Part shown: positions 30,912 through 39,391 of the stretch, piece by piece
Layout of the letters: each line of letters opens with the position of its first letter
Numbering within the stretch: position 1 is the stretch's first letter
Assembly: GCF_005938675.2 (NCBI RefSeq)
Contig: NZ_VCCH02000078.1
Location: forward strand, 1 to 39,391
Source: Mycobacterium sp. KBS0706
Lineage (GTDB): Bacteria; Pseudomonadota; Alphaproteobacteria; DSM-16000; Inquilinaceae
Length of the DNA stretch: 39,391 nucleotides
Reading direction: 5' to 3'
The notes under the pieces: generated by a model
What the model saw: only the letters and a program-made list of their open reading frames with translations
Told to the model about the DNA's origin: nothing
The model's database searches: none
Program-made: the position numbers and the translations under genes

Positions 30912-31954
30912 CCGGTCATCTCTCCAAGCTCGGGCAGGCAGCGGCGCTGGCCGCGGCGATCGCCGCCGTCGTGGTGATGCCGCAGGAGGTCGAGATCTTC
31001 GACCTGATGCAATACACGCTGTTCGCGGCGATGGGCATCCTGGCCCTGAGCCTCGGCTTCATCTGGGGCTATGGCGGCATCCTGTCCTTCGGCCAGACCG
31101 CCTTCTTCGGCCTCGGCGCCTACGCCTATGCCGTCGCTGCGATCAATTTCGGCGACAGCACCGGCGCCGTGGCGGTCGCGGTGTTGGTGCCGGCAGGCTT
31201 CGCCCTGGTGCTCGGCTACTTCATGTTCTACGGCCGGATCAGCGACGTCTATCTCGGCGTGATCACGCTGACGGTGACGCTGATCCTGTTCAACCTGGTG
31301 AACTCCACCGCCGGCGACGAGTACCGCATCGGCGAGGCGGCGCTGGGCGGCTTCAACGGCATGCCGTCGATCCCCGGCCTGAACGCCCCGGGCAATCCCG
31401 ACTATCTCCTCGACCCGGAGGAGCTGTGGTTCGTCACCGGCGGCGCCCTGATCCTGGTCTACCTGCTGCTGCGGCTGCTGCTGGCCAGCCGCTTCGGCCG
31501 GGTGGCGGTGGCGATTCGCGAGAACGAGACCCGCGCCGCCCTGCTCGGCTACGATCCGCGCCTGACCAAGCTCGGCGTGTTCGTGATCGGCGGCAGCATC
31601 GCCGGGCTGGCCGGCTGCCTCTATGCCAATTGGGGCGCCTTCGTCAGCCCGACGATCTTCAGCCTCGCCCTGTCGGCCGAGATCATCATCTGGGTCACGG
31701 TCGGCGGCCTGGGCACCCTGATCGGGCCGGTGATCGGCTGCGTCCTGATCCAGTACCTGGTGGCGCAGATCGGCACGCAGCAGACGTTCAACGCCAATCT
31801 GGTGCTGGGCGTCATCCTGATCGCCTTCGTGCTGCTGCTGCGCAAGGGGCTGGTGCCGACGGTGCAGGATCTCTGCGGCCGGATCTTCGCCCTGATCCGC
31901 CGACGCGCCGCCCGGACCACCGACAGCCTCGGCGCGCTGAAGGAGGCCGAGTGA
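30908..31954 (+). CDS. UrtC/LivM-like permease
   Basis: The 348-residue permease shows SLGFIWGYGGILSFGQTAFF, typical of UrtC, and the coupling loop VAIRENETRAALLGYDPRLT. The ATG at 30908 overlaps the preceding stop by four bases; longer frame extensions lie within the UrtB-like gene. Its last base is shared with the ATPase start. It makes the second half of the membrane channel. Confidence 0.93.
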   Translation: MTGHLSKLGQAAALAAAIAAVVVMPQEVEIFDLMQYTLFAAMGILALSLGFIWGYGGILSFGQTAFFGLGAYAYAVAAINFGDSTGAVAVAVLVPAGFALVLGYFMFYGRISDVYLGVITLTVTLILFNLVNSTAGDEYRIGEAALGGFNGMPSIPGLNAPGNPDYLLDPEELWFVTGGALILVYLLLRLLLASRFGRVAVAIRENETRAALLGYDPRLTKLGVFVIGGSIAGLAGCLYANWGAFVSPTIFSLALSAEIIIWVTVGGLGTLIGPVIGCVLIQYLVAQIGTQQTFNANLVLGVILIAFVLLLRKGLVPTVQDLCGRIFALIRRRAARTTDSLGALKEAE

Positions 31955-32682
31955 TGGCGACGCCGGTCCCGCTGCTCGAGACCAAGGCCCTGACCATGCG
32001 CTTCGGCGGGGTGACCGCGGTCAGCGAGGTCGACTTCACCCTGCGCGAGGCCGAGCTGCGCTGCCTGATCGGGCCGAACGGTGCCGGCAAGAGCACCTTC
32101 TTCAAGATGCTGACCGGCCAGTTGGCCCCCAGTGCCGGCACCATCCGCTTCCGCGGCCGGCCGGTCGCCGGCGCCAGCCCGCATGAGATCGCCCGGCTCG
32201 GGGTCGGCATCAAGACCCAGGTGCCGAACGTGTTCAACGGTCTGTCGGTGCGCGAGAACATCTGGCTCGGCGCCCGCCGCACCCACACGCCGCTGCGCAC
32301 GGCGGCCGTGGTGGACGAGGTGCTGGAGAAGATCCGCCTGACCGCCCAGGCCGGGACCCTGGTCGGCCAGCTGTCGCACGGCCAGCGCCAATGGGTCGAG
32401 ATCGGCACGGTGATCGCGGCCGATCCGGAGCTGATCCTGCTCGACGAGCCGGCGGCCGGCATGACCCATGACGAGGTGCTGCGCACCGCCGAGCTGATCC
32501 GCGAGATCAACCAGTCCCGCGCGCTGGTGGTGGTCGAGCACGACATGCAGTTCATCCGCATGATCGCCCGGACGGTCACGGTGTTCCACCAGGGCCGGGT
32601 GCTGATGGAGGACACGGTCGACGCGGTGCTGCGCGACGGCCGGGTGCGCGACGTCTATCTCGGCAAGAAGGTCGCGGCGTGA
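31954..32682 (+). CDS. UrtD-like ABC ATP-binding protein
   Basis: The 242-residue ATPase has Walker A GPNGAGKST at 40-48 and the unusual signature LSHGQ (GQLSHGQRQWVEIGTVI). Walker B is LILLDEPAAGMTHDE. The LSHGQ and AGMT features are characteristic of UrtD and point to a urea/amide rather than amino-acid importer. An in-frame GTG three bases upstream is an alternative start. It shares one base with each neighbour. Confidence 0.93.
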   Translation: MATPVPLLETKALTMRFGGVTAVSEVDFTLREAELRCLIGPNGAGKSTFFKMLTGQLAPSAGTIRFRGRPVAGASPHEIARLGVGIKTQVPNVFNGLSVRENIWLGARRTHTPLRTAAVVDEVLEKIRLTAQAGTLVGQLSHGQRQWVEIGTVIAADPELILLDEPAAGMTHDEVLRTAELIREINQSRALVVVEHDMQFIRMIARTVTVFHQGRVLMEDTVDAVLRDGRVRDVYLGKKVAA

Positions 32683-33380
32683 TGCTGAGGGTCCAGGGCC
32701 TGCATGGCGGCTATGGCCGCATCCCGATCCTGGCGGGGGTCAGCTTCGCGGTCGAGGCCGGGGAGTCGGTCGGCATCCTCGGCCACAACGGCATGGGCAA
32801 GACCACGCTGATGCGCACCCTGATGGGCTACCTGCCCGCCACGGCCGGGACGGTCAGCTTCGAGGGAAGCGACATCACCAAGGTGCCGACGGCCGCGCGC
32901 GCCAAGGCCGGCATCGGCTTCGTGCCGCAGGGACGCGAGATCTTCCCGAACCTGTCGGTCATGGAGAACCTGCGCATGGGCATGGCGGCGGCCCGCGAGG
33001 ACCGCGCTGTGATCGAGGAGGTGCTGACCGAGTTCCCGCGGCTGCAGCGCCTGCTCGACCGGCGCGGCGGTGCCCTGTCCGGCGGCGAGCAGCAGTTGCT
33101 GGCCCTGGCGCGCTGCCTGTGCATGCGGCCGAAGCTGCTGCTGCTCGACGAGCCGACCGAGGGCATCCAGCCCTCGATCATCGAGGAGATCGTGGAGACG
33201 CTGGGGGGCTTGCGCGCCCGCCGCGGCCTGACCCTGATCCTGGTCGAGCAGAATCTCGACTTCATCGCCGCGCTGTCGCAGCGCATCCTGACCATCCAGA
33301 AGGGCCGGATCACCGGCAGCCTGGCGCCGGAGCAGTTCCGCAACCCCGAGCTGGTCGCCGAGTTCGTCGGCATGGCGTAG
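32682..33380 (+). CDS. UrtE-like ABC ATP-binding protein
   Basis: The 232-residue ATPase has Walker A GHNGMGKTT at 34-42, signature LSGGEQQLLALARCL and Walker B LLLLDEPTEGIQPSI. The EGIQPSI sequence is typical of UrtE. The ATG at 32682 shares its first base with the UrtD-like stop; a GTG three bases earlier is an alternative. It completes the five-component importer upstream of the amidase. Confidence 0.93.
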   Translation: MLRVQGLHGGYGRIPILAGVSFAVEAGESVGILGHNGMGKTTLMRTLMGYLPATAGTVSFEGSDITKVPTAARAKAGIGFVPQGREIFPNLSVMENLRMGMAAAREDRAVIEEVLTEFPRLQRLLDRRGGALSGGEQQLLALARCLCMRPKLLLLDEPTEGIQPSIIEEIVETLGGLRARRGLTLILVEQNLDFIAALSQRILTIQKGRITGSLAPEQFRNPELVAEFVGMA

Positions 33381-33438
33381 CCGCCCGGCCGCCATGGCCG
33401 CATCACCGTTCCGTCCACGCCCGACAAGGGAGAACAGC

Positions 33439-34953
33439 ATGGCCGTCACCCGTCCGTCCGTTCCGCAGCTGGTCGACATCGCGGCCGGCCTGGGCATGCA
33501 CCTGACCACCGACCAGGCGGCGGAGTACCTGTCGCTGATGGCCGGCAGCTTCGCCGCCTATGACGTGGTCGACGCGCTGCCGGACGAGGTGCCGATGGTG
33601 AAATATCCGCGCACGCCCGGCTATCGGCCGGGCCCGGCGGAGAACCCGCTCAACGCCTGGTACTGGAAGAGCGAGGTGAAGGGCGCGCCAACCGGCAAGC
33701 TGGCCGGGAAGACGGTCGCGCTGAAGGACAATGTCTGCCTCGCCGGCGTGCCGATGATGAACGGCGCCTCGACCCTCGAAGGCTATGTCCCGAACCTCGA
33801 CGCCACCATCGTCACCCGCATGCTCGACGCCGGCGCCACCATCCTCGGCAAGGCGGTGTGCGAGTATTTCTGCCTGTCCGGCGGCAGCCACACCTCCGAG
33901 CCCGCGCCGGTGCACAACCCCCGCAAGCGCGGCTATTCGGCCGGCGGCTCCTCTTCCGGCAGCGGTGCGCTGGTCGCGGCCGGCGCGGTCGACATGGCGA
34001 TCGGCGGCGACCAGGGCGGGTCGATCCGCATGCCCGCTTCCTTCTGTGGCATCTACGGCATGAAGCCGACCCACGGGCTGGTGCCCTACACCGGCGTGAT
34101 GCCGATCGAATCCACCATCGACCACACCGGGCCGATGACCGCGACGGTGGCCGACAATGCCCTGCTGCTGGAGGTGCTGGCCGGCCCCGACGGGCTCGAC
34201 CCGCGGCAATACGCGCCCAAGGTCACCTCCTACACCGGCGAGCTCGACCGCGGGGTGAAGGGGATGAAGATCGCCGTCGTCACCGAGGGCTTCGCCGGCG
34301 CCAACCTGGAAGCGGATGTGAAGGAGAAGGTGCTGGCCGGGGCGGAGCGGTTCCGCGTGCTCGGCGCCGAGATCGCCGAGATCTCGATCCCCGAGCATCT
34401 GGTCGCCGCCTCGATCTGGACGCCGATCGCGCTGGAAGGCCTGCAATGGCAGATGATGCTGGGCAACGGCATGGGGATGAACTGGAAGGGCCTCTACAAT
34501 GTCGGCCTGATCGATGCGCATGCGGCGTGGCGGGAGCGGGCCGACGACCTGTCCGAGAGCCTCAAGATATCGATGCTCACCGCCCAGTACTTCATCAGCC
34601 ACTACCGCGGCCGCTACTACGCCAAGGCGCAGAACCAGGCGCGCCGGATCAAGGCGGCCTATGACGCGGCCTTCGCGTCCTACGACCTGCTGCTGATGCC
34701 GACCCTGCCGATCAAGGCGACGCCGCTGCCGGAGCCGGGCGCCTCGATCACCGAGATCGTCACCCGGGCCTTCGAGATGATCGGCAACACCTCGCAATTC
34801 GACGTCACCGGCCATCCGGCGATGTCCCTGCCCTGCGGCCTCGGCAGCGGCCTGCCGATCGGGCTGATGCTGGTCGGCAAGGACTATGCCGAGGCCGCGA
34901 TCTACCAGGCCGCGGCGGCCTTCGAGGCCAGCGGCGACTGGCAGAATTTCTGA
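33439..34953 (+). CDS. amidase-signature amidase, Rhodococcus AmdA-like
   Basis: The 504-residue enzyme hydrolyses amides to acids and ammonia. The Ser-cisSer-Lys triad is Lys96 (TVALKDNVCLAG), Ser171 (AGGSSSGSG) and Ser195 (GGDQGGSIRMPASF). This is the spacing and even numbering I recall for nitrile-pathway amidases from Rhodococcus. Other shared stretches include GVPMMNGASTLEG and FDVTGHPAMSLPCGL. The start at 33439 has AAGGGAG upstream. It is the last gene of the amide operon, 58 bases after the ATPase, and is followed by a strong hairpin terminator. Likely substrates are small aliphatic or aromatic amides brought in by the Urt-like importer. No nitrile hydratase gene is seen in the window. 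Confidence 0.93.
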   Translation: MAVTRPSVPQLVDIAAGLGMHLTTDQAAEYLSLMAGSFAAYDVVDALPDEVPMVKYPRTPGYRPGPAENPLNAWYWKSEVKGAPTGKLAGKTVALKDNVCLAGVPMMNGASTLEGYVPNLDATIVTRMLDAGATILGKAVCEYFCLSGGSHTSEPAPVHNPRKRGYSAGGSSSGSGALVAAGAVDMAIGGDQGGSIRMPASFCGIYGMKPTHGLVPYTGVMPIESTIDHTGPMTATVADNALLLEVLAGPDGLDPRQYAPKVTSYTGELDRGVKGMKIAVVTEGFAGANLEADVKEKVLAGAERFRVLGAEIAEISIPEHLVAASIWTPIALEGLQWQMMLGNGMGMNWKGLYNVGLIDAHAAWRERADDLSESLKISMLTAQYFISHYRGRYYAKAQNQARRIKAAYDAAFASYDLLLMPTLPIKATPLPEPGASITEIVTRAFEMIGNTSQFDVTGHPAMSLPCGLGSGLPIGLMLVGKDYAEAAIYQAAAAFEASGDWQNF

Positions 34954-34987
34954 GGATGACGGCCGCGACCGAGCGGCGATGACACAC

Positions 34988-35011
34988 GCCCCGCCGGAAT
35001 GCCGGCGGGGC
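34988..35011 (+). terminator. strong hairpin terminator after amidase
   Basis: GCCCCGCCGG-AATG-CCGGCGGGGC forms a perfect ten-base-pair stem with a four-base loop, 35 bases after the amidase stop. The T-run is short (TTCG), so it is a GC-rich, partly atypical terminator. Its place between two operons fits the role. Confidence 0.75.
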
Positions 35012-35068
35012 TTCGCGTCGAATCTCGGCATCCCGGCCAGCCCCGCGCTCGGCCGCGAAAACTCGCGC

Positions 35069-35102
35069 TTGCCATGTTTAGTGAAACATGCGTTACTAAA
35101 CA
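35069..35102 (+). promoter_or_regulatory. operator and promoter of sugar ABC operon
   Basis: TGTTTAGT (35075-35082) and ACTAAACA (35095-35102) are perfect eight-base inverted arms 12 bases apart. Inside is a smaller palindrome, ATGTTT-AGTG-AAACAT. The patch is AT-rich in otherwise GC-rich DNA. TTGCCA at 35069-35074 could be a -35 with a -10-like GTTACT 17 bases on, so a bound regulator would block it. The regulator is not in the window. Confidence 0.55.
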
Positions 35103-35188
35103 AATAACGAAACAAGCCGGCTGAAGACGCCGCCAGGTGTCAAGCCGGACGGGCCTCCAATACGAGGCCGATCCTGGGGAGGACATTG

Positions 35189-36520
35189 ATGAAGAGACGC
35201 TCCGTTGTGGCGATGACGGTGTCTGCCGTCGCCTTGGTGGCCGGCCTCGCGATGCAGCAGGCCCACGCTCAATCCAATCCGTTGACTTTGTGCTGGGCCG
35301 CCTGGGACCCGGCCAATGCGCTGGTCGAGCTGTCGAAGGACTTCACCGCCAAGACCGGCACGCCAATGAAGTTCGAATTCGTGCCCTGGCCGAACTTCGC
35401 CGATCGGATGCTGAACGAACTGAACTCGCATGGCACCCTGTGCGACGTCATCATCGGCGATTCCCAGTGGATCGGCGGCTCGGCCGAGAACGGCCACTAC
35501 GTCAAGCTGAACGACTTCTTCGACAAGAACGGCATCAGCATGGACGACTTCATGCCGGCGACGGTGGTCGGCTATTCCGAATGGCCGAAGAACACGCCGA
35601 ACTACTGGGCCCTGCCGGCGATGGGCGATGCGCTGGGCTGGACCTATCGCAAGGACTGGTTCGCGCGGCCGGAGCTGAGGGCCGAGTTCAAGCAGAAATT
35701 CGGCCGCGAGCTGGACGTGCCGAAGACGCTCGACGAGCTGCACGACATCGCCCAGTTCTTCCAGGGCCGCGAGATCGACGGTAAGAAGGTGTACGGCGCC
35801 GCGATCTTCACCGAGCGCGGCTCGGAAGGCATCACCATGGGGGTGGCGAACTTCCTCTACCCCTACGGCTTCCAGTACCAGGCCGCCGACAAGCCCTACG
35901 ACATGCAGGGCCATGTCAACTCGGCCGACGCAGTGAAGGGGCTCGAGGCCTACAAGAAGCTATACGACTGCTGCACCCCGCCGGGCTATTCGAACTCCTA
36001 CATGCAGGAGAATCTCGACGCCTTCAAATCCGGCCAGGTGGCGCTGCAGATGAACTGGTTCGCCTTCTTCCCGGGCCTGTACAAAGACCCGAATGTCGGC
36101 GGCGACAAGATCGGCTTCTTCGTCAACCCGGGTGAGAAGGTGCATGGCTCGCAGCTCGGCGGCCAGGGCATCTCCGTCGTCTCCTATTCGAAGAACCAGG
36201 ACCAGGCGCTGGCCTATATCAAGTGGTTCGCCACGGCCGAGGTGCAGAAGAAGTGGTGGGCCCTGGGCGGCTATTCCTGCGCCAAATCGGTGCTGAACGA
36301 CCCGGGCTTCACCGCCACCGCCCCCTTCGCCGCCGACTTCCTGAAGGCGATGGGCGAGGTCGTGGATTTCTGGGCCGAGCCGTCCTACGCCCAGCTGATG
36401 CAGGCCGAGCAGAAGCGCATCCACGACTATGTCGTCGCCAACCAGGGCACCGCCCAGGAGGCGCTCGACGCCCTGGTCAAGGACTGGGCGGACGTCTTCA
36501 AGGAGGACGGCAAGATCTGA
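35189..36520 (+). CDS. sugar-type (family 1) ABC substrate-binding protein
   Basis: The 443-residue protein has a Sec signal (VVAMTVSAVALVAGLAMQQA, cut near AHAQ) and a family-1 solute-binding fold (NPLTLCWAAWDPANALVELS, then LCDVIIGDSQWIGGSAENG). The start at ATG 35189 has GGGGAGGAC upstream; a TTG just before it is not needed. The mature part has several cysteines, including a CC pair at YDCCTPPGY. It is the first gene of a CUT1-type carbohydrate importer. The ligand is unknown; polyols or small sugars are common for this group. Confidence 0.9.
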   Translation: MKRRSVVAMTVSAVALVAGLAMQQAHAQSNPLTLCWAAWDPANALVELSKDFTAKTGTPMKFEFVPWPNFADRMLNELNSHGTLCDVIIGDSQWIGGSAENGHYVKLNDFFDKNGISMDDFMPATVVGYSEWPKNTPNYWALPAMGDALGWTYRKDWFARPELRAEFKQKFGRELDVPKTLDELHDIAQFFQGREIDGKKVYGAAIFTERGSEGITMGVANFLYPYGFQYQAADKPYDMQGHVNSADAVKGLEAYKKLYDCCTPPGYSNSYMQENLDAFKSGQVALQMNWFAFFPGLYKDPNVGGDKIGFFVNPGEKVHGSQLGGQGISVVSYSKNQDQALAYIKWFATAEVQKKWWALGGYSCAKSVLNDPGFTATAPFAADFLKAMGEVVDFWAEPSYAQLMQAEQKRIHDYVVANQGTAQEALDALVKDWADVFKEDGKI

Positions 36521-36588
36521 ACCCGATCCCTGGGCGGGGCCCCGGCCCCGCCCGTCCGAACCCCCGCCCCACCTCCCGGTCCGGATCC

Positions 36589-37551
36589 ATGAATGATCTG
36601 AGCACGCCGTCGCAGCTCGCGCTCCGCGCCGCCGCCGCGACCCCGATCGGGGTGGCGCGCCGGGTCCGGGGCCTGTCGGACAAGGCGATCGCCTGGCTGT
36701 TCATCACGCCGACCATCCTGCTGCTGCTGGCGATCAACATCTTCCCGCTGGTCTGGACGGTCTACCTGTCGTTCACGAACTACCGGGCCAACCGGCCGAA
36801 CGCGCCGGTCAACTGGGTCGGCCTCGACTGGTACCAGCGGATCCTGACCGACCCCGACATCTGGGCGGCGATGCAGGTGACGGCGCATTTCGTGATCTGG
36901 ACGATCGTGATCGAGACGCTGCTGGGCTTCGCCCTGGCCATGCTGATCGACCGGAAGTTCCGCGGCCACGGCATGTGGACCACCATCATCCTGCTGCCGA
37001 TGATGCTGTCGCCGGCGGTGGTCGGGAACTTCTGGACCTTCCTGTACCAACCGCAGATCGGGCTGTTCAACTACGTGGTCACCTTCTTCACCGGCGGCGA
37101 CCCGTCCTCCTTCCAGATGCTGGGCGACGTCACGCTGAGCCCCTGGGCGATCATCATCGTCGATGCCTGGATGTGGACGCCCTACGTCATGCTGATCTGC
37201 CTGGCCGGGCTGCGCTCGATCCCCGACTACATCTACGAGGCGGCGGAGGTCGACCGCGCCTCGGCCTGGCGGCGGTTCTGGTCGATCACCGTGCCGATGG
37301 CGCTGCCCTTCATCATGCTGGCGGTGCTGTTCCGCGGCATCGAGAACTTCAAGATGTTCGACATGGTCAACCTGTTGACCGGCGGGGGGCCCGGGTCGAC
37401 CACCGAAGTGGCGTCGATCACCCTGAAGCGCGCCGCCTTCGAGAGCTGGCGCACCGGCTATTCCTCGGCCTTCGCCGTGATCCTGTTCGTCAGCGTGTTC
37501 GGCCTGGCCAACATCTACGTCAAGGCCCTCAACCGGGTGAAGCAGCGATGA
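36589..37551 (+). CDS. sugar-type ABC permease (MalF/UgpA-like)
   Basis: The 320-residue permease has six predicted hydrophobic segments starting with AIAWLFITPTILLLLAINIF. The coupling loop is EAAEVDRASAWRRFWSITVP. The ATG at 36589 is chosen; the frame extends into the binding-protein gene but without membrane character. It lies 68 bases after that gene and overlaps the next permease by four bases. Confidence 0.92.
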   Translation: MNDLSTPSQLALRAAAATPIGVARRVRGLSDKAIAWLFITPTILLLLAINIFPLVWTVYLSFTNYRANRPNAPVNWVGLDWYQRILTDPDIWAAMQVTAHFVIWTIVIETLLGFALAMLIDRKFRGHGMWTTIILLPMMLSPAVVGNFWTFLYQPQIGLFNYVVTFFTGGDPSSFQMLGDVTLSPWAIIIVDAWMWTPYVMLICLAGLRSIPDYIYEAAEVDRASAWRRFWSITVPMALPFIMLAVLFRGIENFKMFDMVNLLTGGGPGSTTEVASITLKRAAFESWRTGYSSAFAVILFVSVFGLANIYVKALNRVKQR

Positions 37552-38501
37552 GCGCCGCCAACACCGCCCATTCCGTGGTCGAGCCGACGCCGGCCGGGCG
37601 CCGCTTCGCCGGCGCGGTCGTGATCCTCTACGCGGTCATCACCATGATCCCGCTGCTGTGGATCGGGCTGACCTCGCTGAAGTCGCCGCAGGATTCGATC
37701 TCCTACCCGCCCAAGGTGGTGTTCACCCCCACCCTCGAGGGCTACTGCAACCTGTTCACCACCCGCACCCGCCAGACACCGGAATTCATCCAGAGCCTGG
37801 GCCCGCCGCAGGGGATGTGCGAGGAGGAAGCGCGGTCGCGCAACATGGTGATCGCCGGGCCGTCGAACTACATCCCGCGCTTCATCAACTCGCTGATCAT
37901 CGCCTTCGGCTCGACCGTGCTGGCGGTGGCGCTGGGCACGCTGGCCGCGTATGGCTTCTCGCGCTTCCGGGTGCCGCTGAAGGACGACCTGCTGTTCTTC
38001 ATCCTGTCGACCCGGATGATGCCGCCGATCGCGGTCGCCATCCCGATCTACCTGATGTACCGCGAGATCGGCCTGTCCGACACGCGGCTGGGCATGATCC
38101 TGCTCTACACCTCGGTCAATGTCTCGCTCGCGGTCTGGCTGTTGAAGGGCTTCATCGACGAGATCCCGAGGGAATACGAGGAGGCGGCGCTGATCGACGG
38201 CTACACCCGCTTCCAGGCCTTCGTGAAGGTGGTGCTGCCGCAGGCCGCGACCGGCATCGCCGCGACCGCGATCTTCTGTCTGATCTTCGCCTGGAACGAA
38301 TACGCCTTCGCCGTGCTGCTGACCTCCGGCACCGCCCAGACCGCGCCGCCCTTCATCCCGATCATCATCGGCGAGGGCGGGCAGGACTGGCCGGCCGTGG
38401 CCGCCGGGACCACGATCTTCCTGGTGCCGATCCTGGTCTTCACTATCCTGCTGCGGCGCCATCTGCTGCGCGGCATCACCTTCGGCGCGGTGCGGAAATG
38501 A
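37548..38501 (+). CDS. sugar-type ABC permease (MalG/UgpE-like)
   Basis: The 317-residue permease has the coupling loop EEAALIDGYTRFQAFVKVVL and the family stretch FFILSTRMMPPIAVAIPIYL. It has a periplasmic insert of about 50 residues after the first membrane segment (about 60-105, with TRTRQTPEFIQSLGPPQGMC) that is longer than in typical MalG proteins. It overlaps both neighbours by four bases, so translation is coupled through the operon. Confidence 0.92.
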   Translation: MSAANTAHSVVEPTPAGRRFAGAVVILYAVITMIPLLWIGLTSLKSPQDSISYPPKVVFTPTLEGYCNLFTTRTRQTPEFIQSLGPPQGMCEEEARSRNMVIAGPSNYIPRFINSLIIAFGSTVLAVALGTLAAYGFSRFRVPLKDDLLFFILSTRMMPPIAVAIPIYLMYREIGLSDTRLGMILLYTSVNVSLAVWLLKGFIDEIPREYEEAALIDGYTRFQAFVKVVLPQAATGIAATAIFCLIFAWNEYAFAVLLTSGTAQTAPPFIPIIIGEGGQDWPAVAAGTTIFLVPILVFTILLRRHLLRGITFGAVRK

Positions 38502-38698
38502 GCGCTCCTCCCCTCCCCGCCCGCCGCCGGTGCCGGCTGTTCCGCCGCGGCCCGTGGGAGGCGGCGGCGACCGCGGCCATCGCCATCGGCATCGTCATGC
38601 TGATGCAGCCGCTGTCGCTGACGCTCTACTCCTGGTCCTTCGTGACGATCCTGGCCGGCACGGTCGGCTTCATCATCGTCAGCCACTTCCCGGATTGA
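38498..38698 (+). CDS. 66-residue two-helix membrane protein
   Basis: This small protein overlaps the permease stop by four bases and ends seven bases before the ATPase. It has a basic N-terminus (ARRRCRLFRRGPWE) and two hydrophobic helices (about 22-38 and 46-62), and ends VSHFPD. The coupled start and its place inside a tight operon argue that it is a real gene. Its family and function are not recognised; an accessory subunit or stabiliser of the sugar importer is inferred. Confidence 0.72.
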   Translation: MSAPPLPARRRCRLFRRGPWEAAATAAIAIGIVMLMQPLSLTLYSWSFVTILAGTVGFIIVSHFPD

Positions 38699-38705
38699 GG
38701 ACGCC

Positions 38706-39391
38706 ATGGCCGAGATCCGGGTCGAGCATCTGCACAAGGCCTTCGCCGACTTCACCGCGGTGCGGGAGTCCAGCTTCACCGTCGCCGATGGCGAGTTCTT
38801 CGTGCTGCTGGGCCCGTCCGGCTGCGGCAAGACCACCACCCTGCGCATGATCGCCGGGCTGGAGCTGCCGACCAGTGGCCGCATCCTCCTGGGTGGCCGC
38901 GACGTCACCTTCGACCGCGCCCGGGCCCGCGACATCGCCTTCGTGTTCCAGCTCTTCGCCCTGTACCCGCACATGAATGTCCGCCGGAATGTTGGCTTCC
39001 CGCTGAAATGCCAGGGCATGCCGGCGCGGGAGATCGCGCGGCGGGTCGAGGAGGCGGCGCGCCTGCTGCGCATCGACCATCTGCTCGACCGCCCGGTCTC
39101 CGGCCTGTCCGGCGGCGACCGCCAGCGGGTGGCGCTGGGCCGGGCGCTGGTGCGCGAGCCGCAGGCCTTCCTGATGGACGAGCCGCTCGGCGCGCTCGAC
39201 ACCGAGTTCCGGGCGCTGATGTGCGGCGAGCTGCGGGGGCTGCACAACCGACTGAGCGCGACCACGGTCTATGTCACCCACGACCAGCTCGAGGCCATGG
39301 CGATGGCCGACAAGATCGCGGTGATGAACCGTGGCGTGGTCGAGCAGTTCGGCACCCCGCGCGAGATCTATGAGCGGCCGGCCAGCATGTT
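38706..39391 (+). CDS. sugar ABC ATP-binding protein (UgpC/MalK-like), partial
   Basis: The first 228 residues are present; the gene runs off the window. Walker A GPSGCGKTT is at 36-44. The signature reads LSGGDRQRVALGRA, with Asp in place of the usual Gln. Walker B is AFLMDEPLGALD and the switch histidine is in VTHDQLEA. The missing part should hold the TOBE/regulatory domain. It is the ATPase of the CUT1 importer encoded just upstream. Confidence 0.92.
   Translation, partial: MAEIRVEHLHKAFADFTAVRESSFTVADGEFFVLLGPSGCGKTTTLRMIAGLELPTSGRILLGGRDVTFDRARARDIAFVFQLFALYPHMNVRRNVGFPLKCQGMPAREIARRVEEAARLLRIDHLLDRPVSGLSGGDRQRVALGRALVREPQAFLMDEPLGALDTEFRALMCGELRGLHNRLSATTVYVTHDQLEAMAMADKIAVMNRGVVEQFGTPREIYERPASM

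Noticed and set aside
1..39391. Mobile elements, CRISPR arrays, tRNA or phage genes
   Set aside because: No transposase, integrase, terminal inverted repeats, spaced direct repeats or tRNA-like folds were recognised.

Overview
The window is one continuous stretch of very GC-rich DNA (roughly two thirds G+C by eye) with tightly packed genes. Many are joined by 1- or 4-base start/stop overlaps. Codon use, sigma-54 promoters, Tat-exported binding proteins and the gene families suggest an alphaproteobacterium, possibly of the Rhodospirillales/Azospirillales type (Inquilinus- or Azospirillum-like). That assignment is inference. I see no tRNA, rRNA, CRISPR array, insertion sequence or integrase. 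The last gene is cut by the window edge.

Layout. (1) 219-1887 (+): LysR regulator and an isochorismatase-like cysteine hydrolase. (2) 1898-6475 (-): PotABCD-like ABC importer plus a small unknown protein at the operon end. (3) 6476-6879: divergent control region with two back-to-back sigma-54 promoter matches and a 14-bp perfect palindrome between them. (4) 6880-15629 (+): 2-oxoglutarate/Fe(II) oxygenase, two DUF1989 (carboxyguanidine deiminase-type) subunits, a 1203-residue biotin-dependent urea/guanidine carboxylase, allophanate hydrolase and a GntR regulator. (5) 15774-18714 (+): sigma-54 promoter, guanidine-I (ykkC) riboswitch, and an NMT1-type ABC importer of the urea-carboxylase-associated type. 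(6) 24514 down to 18833 (-): ureohydrolase, polar-amino-acid-type ABC importer, second ureohydrolase and a third DUF1989 protein, with a divergent LysR at 24673-25593. (7) 25619-27474: Zn alcohol dehydrogenase, small ABM monooxygenase and MarR regulator. (8) 27659-34953 (+): a third forward sigma-54 promoter, a cytosolic AmiC-like amide sensor, a UrtABCDE/Fmd-like importer and an amidase. (9) 35075-39391 (+): sugar-type (CUT1) ABC importer with a palindromic operator and a 66-residue membrane protein.

Taken together, most of the window is a nitrogen-scavenging island for guanidine, guanidino compounds and amides. The riboswitch shows that free guanidine is sensed, and the carboxylase, DUF1989 pair and allophanate hydrolase form the known guanidine-to-ammonia route. 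The sigma-54 promoters fit general nitrogen control. The least described part is what sits around this core. An IPNS-type oxygenase leads the catabolic operon and may release guanidine from a larger guanidino substrate. A separate operon combines two intact ureohydrolases, a DUF1989 protein and its own importer. An isochorismatase-like hydrolase and a polyamine-type importer flank the core.
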